Source: Candidatus Viadribacter manganicus | GTDB taxonomy: Bacteria > Pseudomonadota > Alphaproteobacteria > Caulobacterales > Aquidulcibacteraceae | NCBI RefSeq assembly: GCF_001679665.1 | Contig: NZ_CP013244.1 | Span: 1,364,001-1,428,000, forward strand | Reading direction: 5' to 3' | Length of the DNA stretch: 64,000 nucleotides | In this document: positions 52,382 to 61,663 of the stretch, in pieces | Position numbering within the stretch: position 1 is the first letter of the stretch | Layout of the letters: the number at the start of each line of letters is the position of its first letter | Made by a program: the position numbers and the translations under genes | The notes under the pieces: model-generated | Told to the model about the DNA's origin: nothing | The model's database searches: none | The model's input: only the letters and a program-made list of their open reading frames with translations

Positions 52382-54397
52382 ATGTCATTCAAATCAGCGC
52401 TGCTCGTGGGCGCGCTCGTGCTCACGCCCAGCGTGAGCCTTGCTCAAACCGTCACCACCGACACCATCATCGTCACCGCGCGTCCCGATCCGGAAGATCC
52501 CCCCGTCGTCGCCGAAGCACGTGAACGCCTCTCGCGCACGCCGGGCGCAGTCTCTGTGGTGTCCAACGAAGCCTATGAAGGTCGCGCCGCCACAGGTCTG
52601 ACCGACATTCTGCGCGATGTTCCCGGTGTGCTCGTGCAGCGCCGCTATGGCGAAGAATCACGCTTCTCGATCCGAGGCTCCGGCATCGACCAGTCTTATC
52701 ACCAACGCGGTGTCTTATTTGCCCAAGACGGCGTGCCGTTCGCCGACGCTGACGGATTTTCCGACTTTCAAAAAATCGATCCCCTCACCGCGCGCTACCT
52801 CGAAGTTTATCGCGGCGGCAACGCACTGCGCTTTGGCGGCGCACAATTGGGAGGCGTCTTGAATTTCGTCACGCCGAACGGTCGCACAGCAGAGTCGGAA
52901 AACGCGCTGCGCGCTGAAGCAGGATCATTCAACTTCGAACGCGTCTCGGGTCAATTCGCCCGGCAATGGGGCGAATGGGACGGGTTCGCTGCCGTCACCG
53001 CGATGCAAGGCGACGGCTTCAGAGACCATGCGGCGCAAGAACAATTGCGCGGCACGATGAACATCGGCCACAGTTTCGGCGACGACCGCGAAATCCGCCT
53101 CATCGCTTATGGCGCCGACATCGAACAAGACGTGCCAGGAACGCTGACACTCGCCCAAGCCCTGGCGACGCCAGAGGCGGCCAATGGCGGCGCCGTCGCC
53201 ACCAATTGGCAGCGCGACCAAACGGTCTTGCGCGCCAGCCTGCAAACACGCTGGCGTCTGAACGACGCCACCCTCTTCGAAGGCGGCGTCTACGCCACCG
53301 CCACCGATCTTTATCACCCGATCGCGCTCAAAATCGAACAGAAGATCCAAACCCAAGGCGGCTTCGGCCGCTTCGACTGGAGCGGCGAACTCGGCGGCCA
53401 TCGCGCCGATCTCTACTGGGGCGCCTCATACCGCCAGGGACACAACGATCAACAGCTGGGTCCAGTCTTCTTCCCCATCAACGGCGATAGCCGCCAGCGA
53501 GCGACCGGTCTCGATGTCTTCGCCGAAGGCCGCTATTTCGTGAACGATCGTCTCGCCCTCGTCGCCGGCGGTTCGTACGGACGCGCAACGCGTGATTACA
53601 CCGATCACCTCAATTCCGCCAACGACGCGTCAAAAGACTTCGACTGGTTCGCGCCGCGCATCGGCCTCATCTGGGAAAGCGCCGATGGCGCACAGGTCTA
53701 CGCCAACATCACGCGTTCGGTTGAGCCACCGCACTATGGCGCACTCGTGCAGGCGCCTGTGCCGGGCTTCGTGCCAGTAGAGCCGCAAGAAGCATGGACC
53801 GGCGAGGTCGGCGCGCGTGGCAGAACGGGCCCGCTCGTGTGGGACGTCACGCTCTATCGCGCCACGCTTGAAAACGAGCTCTTGAGCTTCAACCCCGGCG
53901 TCGGCATCCCCGCCGGCTTTTTCAACGCCGACGCCAGCGTGCACCAAGGCGTAGAGTTTGCGCTCGATTGGGAGTTCGCAGAAGGCTGGCTCTTGCGCCA
54001 GAGCTACACCTACTCCGACTTCTTCTTCGACGCCGACGCAAGCTACGGCGACAATCGTATCCCGGTGGCGCCTGAGCACCAGTATCGCGCCATGGTGCGC
54101 TACACTGCCCCTTCAGGCTGGTTCGTAGCCCCAAACATTGAATGGCGTCCCAGCGACACCTTTGTCGACTACGCAAACACGCTAAAAGCCCCCGGCTACA
54201 CCATCGTCTCGCTCAACACCGGCTGGGACTTCGACAATGGCGTCTCGCTCTTCGTCGATGCACGCAACCTTACCGATGAAGCCTACGTCCCTGAGTTCGG
54301 CGCTATCATCGACGCCAGCGCACCCGGCGCCAACACCGCAGTCTTTTATCCCGGCGAAAGCCGCGCCGTTTATGGCGGCGTTGCTTATCGCTTCTGA
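52382..54397 (+). CDS. TonB-dependent outer-membrane receptor (probable copper receptor)
   Basis: The 671-aa protein has a signal peptide (ALLVGALVLTPSVSLAQ). A TonB box-like DTIIVTARP and a plug follow (LTDILRDVPGVLVQRRYGEESRFSIRG; LEVYRGGNALRFGGAQLGGVLNFV). A 22-strand-type barrel ends in the terminal Phe (AVYGGVAYRF). It imports a metal or siderophore complex using TonB. The flanking DUF2946, PCuAC and YcnI genes point to copper as cargo. Confidence 0.92.
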   Translation: MSFKSALLVGALVLTPSVSLAQTVTTDTIIVTARPDPEDPPVVAEARERLSRTPGAVSVVSNEAYEGRAATGLTDILRDVPGVLVQRRYGEESRFSIRGSGIDQSYHQRGVLFAQDGVPFADADGFSDFQKIDPLTARYLEVYRGGNALRFGGAQLGGVLNFVTPNGRTAESENALRAEAGSFNFERVSGQFARQWGEWDGFAAVTAMQGDGFRDHAAQEQLRGTMNIGHSFGDDREIRLIAYGADIEQDVPGTLTLAQALATPEAANGGAVATNWQRDQTVLRASLQTRWRLNDATLFEGGVYATATDLYHPIALKIEQKIQTQGGFGRFDWSGELGGHRADLYWGASYRQGHNDQQLGPVFFPINGDSRQRATGLDVFAEGRYFVNDRLALVAGGSYGRATRDYTDHLNSANDASKDFDWFAPRIGLIWESADGAQVYANITRSVEPPHYGALVQAPVPGFVPVEPQEAWTGEVGARGRTGPLVWDVTLYRATLENELLSFNPGVGIPAGFFNADASVHQGVEFALDWEFAEGWLLRQSYTYSDFFFDADASYGDNRIPVAPEHQYRAMVRYTAPSGWFVAPNIEWRPSDTFVDYANTLKAPGYTIVSLNTGWDFDNGVSLFVDARNLTDEAYVPEFGAIIDASAPGANTAVFYPGESRAVYGGVAYRF

Positions 54398-54411
54398 CAA
54401 GGACAAATCCC

Positions 54412-54900
54412 ATGCACCGCAATGACTTCGTTCGCCTGCTTGCCGCCAGCTTCGCGCTGGCGGCTATTGCCTGCTCTCCTGCATCGCAAGCCCAACAGCA
54501 AAGCGCCAACACCATCATACTTGAAGACGCCTGGGCAGGCGCCACGCTTCCTAGCGTCAGCGTCGGCGCCGGCTATCTCACCATCCGCAATACAGGAACG
54601 CGCGCCGATACCTTGCTTTCAGTGTCGACCCCGCGCGCGGCGCTAACCCAAGTGCACGAAATGAGTATCGACAACGGCGTTATGCGCATGCGTGCGCTGG
54701 CCAATGTCCCCATCGGCGCCGCAAGCGTGGTCACGCTCGCGCCCGGAGGCACGCACATCATGTTCATGGATATCGATGCGCCGTTTACCGAGGGGGCCAC
54801 AATCCCGGTGACGCTGCGCTTTGAACATCAAGGCGAAGTGGAGGCCAACTTCATCGTACGTGCACGCAGCGGCCATGGCGCGCATGCACATAATCACTGA
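54412..54900 (+). CDS. periplasmic copper chaperone PCu(A)C
   Basis: The 162-aa protein has a signal peptide. The copper motif H-X10-M-X21-H-X-M is exact: H82, M93, H115, M117 (VHEMSIDNG, THIMFM). The His-rich tail (GHGAHAHNH) is also common in this family. PCuAC hands Cu(I) to CuA centres and works with SCO proteins, two of which are in this window. It is 14 nt after the receptor. Confidence 0.94.
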   Translation: MHRNDFVRLLAASFALAAIACSPASQAQQQSANTIILEDAWAGATLPSVSVGAGYLTIRNTGTRADTLLSVSTPRAALTQVHEMSIDNGVMRMRALANVPIGAASVVTLAPGGTHIMFMDIDAPFTEGATIPVTLRFEHQGEVEANFIVRARSGHGAHAHNH

Positions 54901-54959
54901 AGGCGTCGACATCGCGCGCATCATCACGCGATCGGCCACAATTCTCACCGGAACCTCTT

Positions 54960-55502
54960 ATGACCAAGACCATCATCGCGGCTGTTAGCGCATTAGCGCT
55001 GAGTTTTTCCTCTACAGCATCAGCACACGTCGTCTTTGCCGACCCTCAAGCTGCACCGAACAGCTATTATGCCGGCTTCATTCGCATCGGCCACGGTTGC
55101 GGCACATCCCCAACACGCGCCATTCGGGTCGAAATTCCAGAGAGCATAAATATTGCGCGCCCCCAACCTAAACCCGGCTGGCGGCTCAGCATCGAGCATC
55201 AACAGCTCGCCACACCGCTGCAAATAGAGGCCGGCCACACCATCTCCGAGCGCGTCAGCGCCATCACCTGGCGCGGCGCGCTCGACGCCGATCAATTCGA
55301 CCAATTCGGCATCATGATGCGTCTGCCTGATGAGACCGGTCCGCTTTATTTTCGCATCACCCAAACCTGCGCCAACGGCGCCCAATATTGGGACGAAATC
55401 CCACCCCCCGGCGCCACTTGGAATGGGCTCGCCCATCCGGCCGCTATGATCACCCTTGCCGCGCCCATGGTGATGGAGCAGATGCATGATCACGATCACT
55501 AG
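54960..55502 (+). CDS. YcnI/DUF1775 copper-binding protein
   Basis: The 180-aa protein has a signal peptide (ALALSFSSTASA) and the mature N-terminus begins with His (HVVFADPQAAPNSYYAGFIRIGHGC), the brace ligand of YcnI domains. PKPGWRLS and WRGALDADQFDQFGI are typical. The C-terminus is His-rich (HDHDH). It probably stores or relays copper in the periplasm. It overlaps the next gene by 17 nt. Confidence 0.92.
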   Translation: MTKTIIAAVSALALSFSSTASAHVVFADPQAAPNSYYAGFIRIGHGCGTSPTRAIRVEIPESINIARPQPKPGWRLSIEHQQLATPLQIEAGHTISERVSAITWRGALDADQFDQFGIMMRLPDETGPLYFRITQTCANGAQYWDEIPPPGATWNGLAHPAAMITLAAPMVMEQMHDHDH

Positions 55503-55908
55503 GCGCGCCGCCCTGAGCGGCGCTGCGCTCCTGGCCGCATGCGCGCGCCGCAATGAAGCGCCAGCCATCGAAGCTGTGCTGCGTGCGCGCTGGGATCGGC
55601 CAGATGCGCCGCTTGAGGCGGGCCCTATCGTCATTGAAGCGGATTTGGCCATCGCCGATTGGACCCAAGGTTCAATCGGCGGGCGCGCACTTTTGCAAAA
55701 GCGGGACGGGGTCTGGTCAGTCAGCCTTTGCGCCGGCGATGAGCTACGCACCGCCGCAGGCTTGCAGCGCGCCGGCATCTCGCGCCCCATCGCCGCGGCG
55801 CTGGCTTTCAAACTCAACCAAGCTGAACGTCGCACCACCCCTCAAAGGCTCTCGATGATGTCAAGATTTGACGCGGCCGCCGCCATGGGCTCGATGCTTG
55901 CAGACTAA
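55486..55908 (+). CDS. copper uptake system-associated protein
   Basis: This 140-aa protein has a Tat-like and lipoprotein-like start (TRRAALSGAALLAAC). The middle (DLAIADWTQGSIGGRALLQKRDGVWSVSLCAG) matches small proteins that accompany PCuAC/YcnI genes in alphaproteobacteria. The function is unknown; it may assist copper delivery in the periplasm. It overlaps the YcnI gene and ends the copper operon. Confidence 0.75.
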   Translation: MITITRRAALSGAALLAACARRNEAPAIEAVLRARWDRPDAPLEAGPIVIEADLAIADWTQGSIGGRALLQKRDGVWSVSLCAGDELRTAAGLQRAGISRPIAAALAFKLNQAERRTTPQRLSMMSRFDAAAAMGSMLAD

Positions 55909-56055
55909 GGCTCGCTGGCGGCGTTCATCTATACGCGCCTTGAGGTCAAATCATATCGGACCAAAAAAAAAACATCGAGCTTTAAGGTTGGATTGACCGA
56001 GCATGACGATGCGAAAGCGGCAAAGTCACAGCCGGCCAGCGATCAGTGGCTCTCG

Positions 56056-57000
56056 TCATCGGCGCTTCTTCTTTGGAACAGGCCGCATTTGGGATTGGCC
56101 AACAGGGGCTGTCGTTGCGAGCCGTGCAACAGAATCTATGAACGCCGCGATGTGGGCCGATCCCGAAGCATCGGCGCGGGTGACAGCGCAAACTGAAAAT
56201 CGCGCCTTGCCAGGGAGCGGTGCGCTGACAAGCCCCCGCCCCGCCATTAACGCTGAGGCCGCCGAGCTCGGCGCGACCGTAAGCAGGTCACTGCGCGCAG
56301 CGGCCTCCGCGCAAGCGCTGAGGCTGGCAAGCCGATACTTCGGAAAGGCGCGAGTTAGCAGCATCGCACGCTGCGCTGGCGGCAACGCATTCTGAAACAG
56401 AATGTCGAACCCCGCGACTGCCCAGTCAAAACCAAGCATAGTCTCAAGAGAACCTTCGGCACGCTCAAGCGCATGTCCTTTTCGAAACAGAACAACATAG
56501 GGCTCACAAATCAGCCGCGTCACGCTTAAGGCTTTTCTGTCCGCAAAGTCTCGAACCACGCTCTCGTGAAGCAAAAGCAAATCGGCGCGTTGCCGCACGA
56601 GTTGATCTAGGGCCAGCGCCGGCGCCATGACTTGCATCGCAACGTGAACGTCTGGACTTCTCGTTCGAAATTCAACCAGCGCGCGATGTCCCAACGCGTC
56701 AAGAATGACGGGGCCGCATATGACATTGAGATGCGTTGCACCCGCGGCAATCGCGGCCTTCACGTCCTCTGCATGGTCAAGCAGATCGGGCGCGCGTTTG
56801 AGCAAGCGCTGACCCGCTTCGGTTGGCGCCAGTGAGCGCGTGCTCCGTTCGATCAGGCGAACCTTGAGGCCCTCTTCCAGAGTGCGAATGCTTTTCGTCA
56901 TCGCCGAATGGGAAAGGCCCAGTTCGTCCGCAGCGCGCGAAAAGCTGCGCAGGCGGCATACCGCTTCAAACCTGCGGACCAGGACAAGATCAAACGACAT
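56056..57000 (-). CDS. LysR-family transcriptional regulator
   Basis: The 314-aa protein has an N-terminal HTH (RSFSRAADELGLSHSAMTKSIRTLEEGLKVRLIERS) and a periplasmic-binding-like effector domain. It is divergent from the fatty-acid hydroxylase gene 89 bp away, the usual LysR arrangement, so that gene and those following are its likely targets. The effector is unknown. Confidence 0.92.
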   Translation of the reverse strand: MSFDLVLVRRFEAVCRLRSFSRAADELGLSHSAMTKSIRTLEEGLKVRLIERSTRSLAPTEAGQRLLKRAPDLLDHAEDVKAAIAAGATHLNVICGPVILDALGHRALVEFRTRSPDVHVAMQVMAPALALDQLVRQRADLLLLHESVVRDFADRKALSVTRLICEPYVVLFRKGHALERAEGSLETMLGFDWAVAGFDILFQNALPPAQRAMLLTRAFPKYRLASLSACAEAAARSDLLTVAPSSAASALMAGRGLVSAPLPGKARFSVCAVTRADASGSAHIAAFIDSVARLATTAPVGQSQMRPVPKKKRR

Positions 57001-57089
57001 GTTCCATATGGTGCATAATAACCGGCTCTAATTCAATTGTTCTCCGCTTTGTCGCGGCGCATTCTGAGCCAACGGCGAGGAGCGAGCCC

Positions 57090-58031
57090 ATGAGCGTGCA
57101 ACAGGCCATGGACCTTCCCATCGAGCTCATTTCGATAGGGTTGTTCTTTTCAATGATGGCGATCGAGTTGGTCGCCATTTTCGTATTCCGAGCCAAAGGC
57201 GCGTACGTGGCCAAAGATAGCGCGCTCGGGATTTTTCTGGGGCTCATGAGCTTACCGGCCAACGCGCTCACCGCCTTCATCACCTTCGGGCTGCTATCGC
57301 TGGCGATGCCGTTTCAGCTTGCAAACCTGCCGCTCAACTGGGCGATGTTTGCGCTCTGCTTCGTGCTCGACGATCTGCGCTTTTATATCCACCACCGGAT
57401 CGCCCATCGCTGCCGTTGGGTCTGGGCCATGCACGTCGTGCATCATTCAAGCACACAATACAATCTAGCGGTGGCGCTGCGCCAATCATGGACCAAACAC
57501 TTCACCGGCACGATGTTGCTGAAAATCCCCTTAGTCCTCATCGGCTTTGACCCGCTGCTGGTGACATTCTGCGGCGTCGTCAACGCGACCTATCAATTCT
57601 TCCTACACACCGAAGCTGTCGGCAAAATGCCGCGCTGGTTTGAAGCTATCTTCAACACGCCCTCGCACCATCGCGTCCATCACGGCGCCAATCCACGCTA
57701 TCTCGACGCCAATTATGCCGGCACACTCATCATCTGGGATCGTTTGTTCGGCACTTTCGTTGCAGAAGAAGCAGCCGATCCGCCCATCTATGGATTGGTC
57801 AAAAACGTCGAGAGCTACAATCCGATCACAATCCTCTTTCATGAGTATGCGAGCCTGACACGCGATGCATTCCAGCGCGGTCTGACATTCGGTCAACGGC
57901 TGCTTTATGTCTTCGCACCGCCCGGATGGAGCCACGATAACTCGCGCCAGACCAGCGAAACGATCATGCGCGAGGCCGGCATCATTCGCCCTCGAGGCCC
58001 CAATCGCCTGCACTCTCGGCCTGCCGAATAA
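57090..58031 (+). CDS. fatty-acid hydroxylase/sterol desaturase-family membrane di-iron enzyme
   Basis: The 313-aa protein has a good site (GAGGAGC) and four membrane helices. The His clusters are HHRIAH (101-106), HVVHH (115-119) and HHRVHH (193-198), which bind the di-iron centre. The family uses O2 to hydroxylate or desaturate lipids or carotenoids in the membrane. The substrate cannot be read from sequence. It is divergent from the LysR gene and followed 5 nt later by a membrane protein. Confidence 0.92.
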   Translation: MSVQQAMDLPIELISIGLFFSMMAIELVAIFVFRAKGAYVAKDSALGIFLGLMSLPANALTAFITFGLLSLAMPFQLANLPLNWAMFALCFVLDDLRFYIHHRIAHRCRWVWAMHVVHHSSTQYNLAVALRQSWTKHFTGTMLLKIPLVLIGFDPLLVTFCGVVNATYQFFLHTEAVGKMPRWFEAIFNTPSHHRVHHGANPRYLDANYAGTLIIWDRLFGTFVAEEAADPPIYGLVKNVESYNPITILFHEYASLTRDAFQRGLTFGQRLLYVFAPPGWSHDNSRQTSETIMREAGIIRPRGPNRLHSRPAE

Positions 58032-58036
58032 GACCG

Positions 58037-58630
58037 ATGCCGCTTCATTACATCATCTCCGAACTCGCCATCTCTATGGTCTCGGCGTGGGGCGCTTGGC
58101 GCCTGGTTCGAGCACAGCAACTGCTTGGCGCATCCGGCGTTGCCCTCTTCGCTTTAGCCGCAGCCATCGGCATTCTCCGCATCGCCTCAGGCGCCGAGGC
58201 TTTGCTGGCCCCGGCGCATCGGCTCGCCTCACAGGCGGGAGGAACCTTCGCGCTCGTTCTCATCGTCGCCCAAATCGCCAAACATCGCGGCTGGACGGCG
58301 CCACTCTTGGTCATCTGCGCCGGCGCAAGCGGCGCGGCGCTGGCAAGCCTTGCGAGCGCCGTCTTGGGCGGCCTCATCTTCCTTGTGTTACTGGTTGTTG
58401 GCGCGGCGCTCTTGGCTACCCAGCCGCATAGCAAACACCGCGCGCTTGCAGCCCTTGGGTTTGTACTGATGGCGCCGAATATCTTATTTATTCGCCAGTC
58501 GGTATTTCTCGACCCTGCGCTAAGCTGGCACGGCTTTCATTTCATCACAGCACTCTGGCTGATCGGCGTCGTTGCGGCGCTCCGGTCCGCGCAGCAGCGA
58601 TCTGCCGAGCCTTTGGCGTCACATAGATGA
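58037..58630 (+). CDS. membrane protein, unknown, coupled to the hydroxylase
   Basis: The 197-aa protein has about six hydrophobic segments (ALFALAAAIGILRIASGAE, FALVLIVAQIAK, LLVICAGASGAALASLASAVLGGLIFLVLLVVGAALLA). It lies 5 nt after the hydroxylase gene. No family is recognised; an accessory of the hydroxylase or a lipid-related protein is possible. Confidence 0.7.
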   Translation: MPLHYIISELAISMVSAWGAWRLVRAQQLLGASGVALFALAAAIGILRIASGAEALLAPAHRLASQAGGTFALVLIVAQIAKHRGWTAPLLVICAGASGAALASLASAVLGGLIFLVLLVVGAALLATQPHSKHRALAALGFVLMAPNILFIRQSVFLDPALSWHGFHFITALWLIGVVAALRSAQQRSAEPLASHR

Positions 58631-58924
58631 GCTAAGATCTAGCCCAGCGATGTTGCAAGCTAAACCTTGGCGCGCATAAGGGCGATGAACCTCATCGCGA
58701 ACGTCATCAAAGCGGAAAGGCCCGCGAAAGCCGCCCCAAGACTGACCAAATGCTTTTGCGAAGCCTTTGGCGGATCTGCGGGTCCCAAGCACTTGGGCTC
58801 GCCCCGCGCGCCGCCTGGCTCCAACGCAAGCTCGAGGGATTTAAGATCACCGCCCAGCTAAGGCTTTTTAAGACCGGACACTGCGCCGCTTTGCGCGCTG
58901 CGCCAAAGCCGCTTAGCTGGCGCA

Positions 58925-60220
58925 ATGCGTGTGTTAGTGCTCGGCGCCTATGGCCTCATCGGATCTGAAATTGTGCGCACGCTGCGCGCAAAAGGATTGA
59001 CGGTCGTAGGCTTTGGCCGCTCCGCCGCTAAAGGCAAGCGACTTGCGCCTAACATCGACTGGGTTGGCGCTGATCTCGCCACTTTGATCCAAGCTGAGCA
59101 ATGGGCGCCTTATTTGCACGATATCGATGCGGTCGTGAACGCGTCCGGCGCGCTACAAGACGGCGCCATCGACACATTGGAAAACGCTCAATACCAAGCG
59201 ATCGTGGCGCTCATCAATGCCTGCGCTGTGTCGGGAATACGCCGATACGTACAGATTTCGGCCCCGGGCGCTACGCTTGAAGCACACACCGTGTTCATGC
59301 GCACAAAGGCCAAAGCGGACGCGGTGTTGCGCGCAAGCAGGCTTCAGTGGACAATCTTGAAACCTGGTCTGGTAATCAGCGCCTACGCCTATGGCGGCAC
59401 CGCACTTATGCGCATGCTCGCGGCCTTCCCCCTCGTTCAACCCTTGATGCTCGCTGACGCACGATTGCAGACCGTCGCGGCCTCAGATGTTGGCGACACT
59501 GTCGCCATCGCGCTCACAACCGAACGTCTCGTCCATCACGAGCTCGATTTGGTGGAGCACACCGCGCACAGCTTGGCCGAAACCATTGCAGCCTTTCGCA
59601 GTTGGCTCGGCTTTGAACCGGCTCGTCTCAACTTTTCGGCGCCGACATGGGCAGGCGCCCTCTTGGGATATTGCGCCGATCTCGCCGGCTGGCTTGGCTG
59701 GCGATCGCCGTTACGAACCACTGCGCTCAAAGTGCTGGCGGCGAACGTATTGGGCGAGCCCAATCAAGCCCCCCAAGCGCTCGGGCGTCCATTAAAGACT
59801 TTAAGCCAGTCGCTTGATGCTCTGCCTGCAAGTTTGCAAGAACGCATATTCGCACGCGCTCAGCTCGCCTTCCCTTTTCTCATCTTATGCTTGGCCGGCT
59901 TTTGGATCACCTCAGGCGCCATTGCGCTTGCCTGCGCAGATAGCGCCGCGGCAGTGCTGCGCGAGACCCCACTCGAAAAGCACGCAATGACCCTGGTGAT
60001 CGGCGGCGCACTGCTCGATATCACGATCGGCATTGGTCTTTGTATCCGCAAGACAGCGCGATCGGCGGCTCTAAGCGCCATTATCGTGTCGCTCTGCTAT
60101 CTCATGCTTGGAACATGGACCAATCCGGCGTTGTGGTCGGACCCATTGGGCCCCTACGTCAAAATCATTCCAGTGATCGCTCTAGCGTTCGCTGTCGCTG
60201 CGCTGATCGAGGAGCGTTGA
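58925..60220 (+). CDS. NAD(P)-binding SDR/NmrA-like protein fused to a DoxX-like membrane domain
   Basis: The 431-aa protein starts with a Rossmann fold (VLVLGAYGLIGSEIVRTL, GxxGxxG) and NAD(P)-type strands (ISAPGA, WTILKPGLVISAY). The C-terminal 130 residues have four membrane helices like DoxX. It may be a membrane-bound reductase or an assembly factor. The last codon overlaps the next gene (TGATG). Confidence 0.85.
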   Translation: MRVLVLGAYGLIGSEIVRTLRAKGLTVVGFGRSAAKGKRLAPNIDWVGADLATLIQAEQWAPYLHDIDAVVNASGALQDGAIDTLENAQYQAIVALINACAVSGIRRYVQISAPGATLEAHTVFMRTKAKADAVLRASRLQWTILKPGLVISAYAYGGTALMRMLAAFPLVQPLMLADARLQTVAASDVGDTVAIALTTERLVHHELDLVEHTAHSLAETIAAFRSWLGFEPARLNFSAPTWAGALLGYCADLAGWLGWRSPLRTTALKVLAANVLGEPNQAPQALGRPLKTLSQSLDALPASLQERIFARAQLAFPFLILCLAGFWITSGAIALACADSAAAVLRETPLEKHAMTLVIGGALLDITIGIGLCIRKTARSAALSAIIVSLCYLMLGTWTNPALWSDPLGPYVKIIPVIALAFAVAALIEER

Positions 60221-60693
60221 TGGATTACGCACTCGTGCTTCGCTGGCTTCACGTCATTGGCGCGGCGGTATTGTTGGGCACAGGCGCCGGCATCGCCTTC
60301 TTCATGGTGATGGCCCATCGCACCAACGACCCGCGCATCATCGCTCACACGGCCGCCATTGTGGTGATTGGCGACTGGTTGTTCACCGCCAGCGCGGTTG
60401 TGATCCAGCCGATCACGGGCGCGTTGCTTGCACACGCAACCGGCTGGTCATTGAGCGAAGGCTGGATCGTGCTCTCGCTGGGGCTCTATGGTCTCACCGG
60501 CGCATTTTGGTTGCCCGTTATATGGCTACAGCATCAAATGCGAGACCTTGCTCGAGACGCAGTTACGCAAAACCAAACGCTGCCCGCACGCTATCACCAA
60601 CTTTACCGGCTTTGGTTCTGGTGCGGCTTTCCGGCCTTCTTCAGCGTCCTTGCCATCGTTTGGTTGATGCTGGCGCGGCCCGCCATTCTCTAA
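60220..60693 (+). CDS. DUF2269-like integral membrane protein
   Basis: The ATG at 60220 overlaps the preceding stop by one base and gives 157 residues with four helices. The first (LRWLHVIGAAVLLGTGAGIAFFMVMA) carries the family's His and Gly pattern; QPITGALLAHATG and WLPVIWLQHQM are also typical. Pairing with an SDR-DoxX fusion is common. The role is unknown. A longer frame from 60040 is inside the previous gene. Confidence 0.85.
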   Translation: MDYALVLRWLHVIGAAVLLGTGAGIAFFMVMAHRTNDPRIIAHTAAIVVIGDWLFTASAVVIQPITGALLAHATGWSLSEGWIVLSLGLYGLTGAFWLPVIWLQHQMRDLARDAVTQNQTLPARYHQLYRLWFWCGFPAFFSVLAIVWLMLARPAIL

Positions 60694-60712
60694 CGCAACG
60701 GCGCGCGCGCCC

Positions 60713-61663
60713 TCACACAACCTCAAATTTGGCGCCGGTCAGCTCCTCACTGAGTGACCATAGCCGCCTCGCTGCCGCCGCATCACCAGAATGTTGGGCC
60801 TTGTGGCTCTCAGCTCGCGCTGGCGGACCAAAGGTTCTTTGAGCTGGGCCGAAATAAGCGCCAGGCTCAACAGCCCCTACCGCCGCATAGACTTCAGGCA
60901 GCGCCCCCATTGCGGGGCTCTGAACTTTAGGACCAATGCCAATTGCAACCAACGGCTTCACCAGCCAGAGCCAAGGCCCCAAAGTGCTGCTGGTCGCAAG
61001 ATTGGTCATCGCAACACCAGGATGGGCGCCCAATGCCATGATAGCACTGCCTGCCGCCTGCAAACGCCGGCTCAATTCCAGCGTAAACAAAAGGTTTGCG
61101 GTCTTTGATTGGCCGTACGACGCAGACGGAGTGTAGCCTTTGCGCCATTGAGGATCATCCCAACGAATATCACCGCGTCGATCAGCAATCGAAGCGACCG
61201 TGACGACCCGCGCTTGTGGCGCCAGCATCGGAAACAACAGTCGCGTCAACGCAAAATGCGCTAAATGATTGACGCCAAACTGAAGCTCATAGCCTTGTTT
61301 CGTCTCTTGCCGTTTGGGCGGCATCATCACGCCCGCATTGTTCAAAAGCACATCGATCGAACTCACACCTAGAGTTTTCACATGCTCGGGCACGCCCGCG
61401 ACCTGCTCTAGATCGGCCAAGTCCAGTCCAACGAAATCCAACGCCGCGCGCCCATTGCGCCGCTTGATCGCCGCCATCGCCTCGCGCGCCTTGCTCTCAT
61501 CGCGGCACGCCATCAAAATTCTAGCGCCGCGCTCAGACAACATCCGCGCCGCTTCAAACCCAAGCCCAATATTAGCGCCGGTTATGAAAACAACCTTGCC
61601 GGTCTGATCGCCAATATCGCCTTCACCCCAATTGGCCGGCGCTTGACCCGCTTCAGCATCCAT
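60713..61663 (-). CDS. short-chain dehydrogenase/reductase (retinol dehydrogenase-like)
   Basis: The ATG at 61663 has AAAGGGGA upstream and gives 316 residues. The frame is open to 61837 but lacks such a site. Cofactor motif TGANIGLG, structural NNAG and catalytic YGQSK with Ser in VASIAD fit classical SDRs. It would oxidise or reduce an alcohol or carbonyl with NAD(P). It converges with the DUF2269 gene. Confidence 0.9.
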   Translation of the reverse strand: MDAEAGQAPANWGEGDIGDQTGKVVFITGANIGLGFEAARMLSERGARILMACRDESKAREAMAAIKRRNGRAALDFVGLDLADLEQVAGVPEHVKTLGVSSIDVLLNNAGVMMPPKRQETKQGYELQFGVNHLAHFALTRLLFPMLAPQARVVTVASIADRRGDIRWDDPQWRKGYTPSASYGQSKTANLLFTLELSRRLQAAGSAIMALGAHPGVAMTNLATSSTLGPWLWLVKPLVAIGIGPKVQSPAMGALPEVYAAVGAVEPGAYFGPAQRTFGPPARAESHKAQHSGDAAAARRLWSLSEELTGAKFEVV

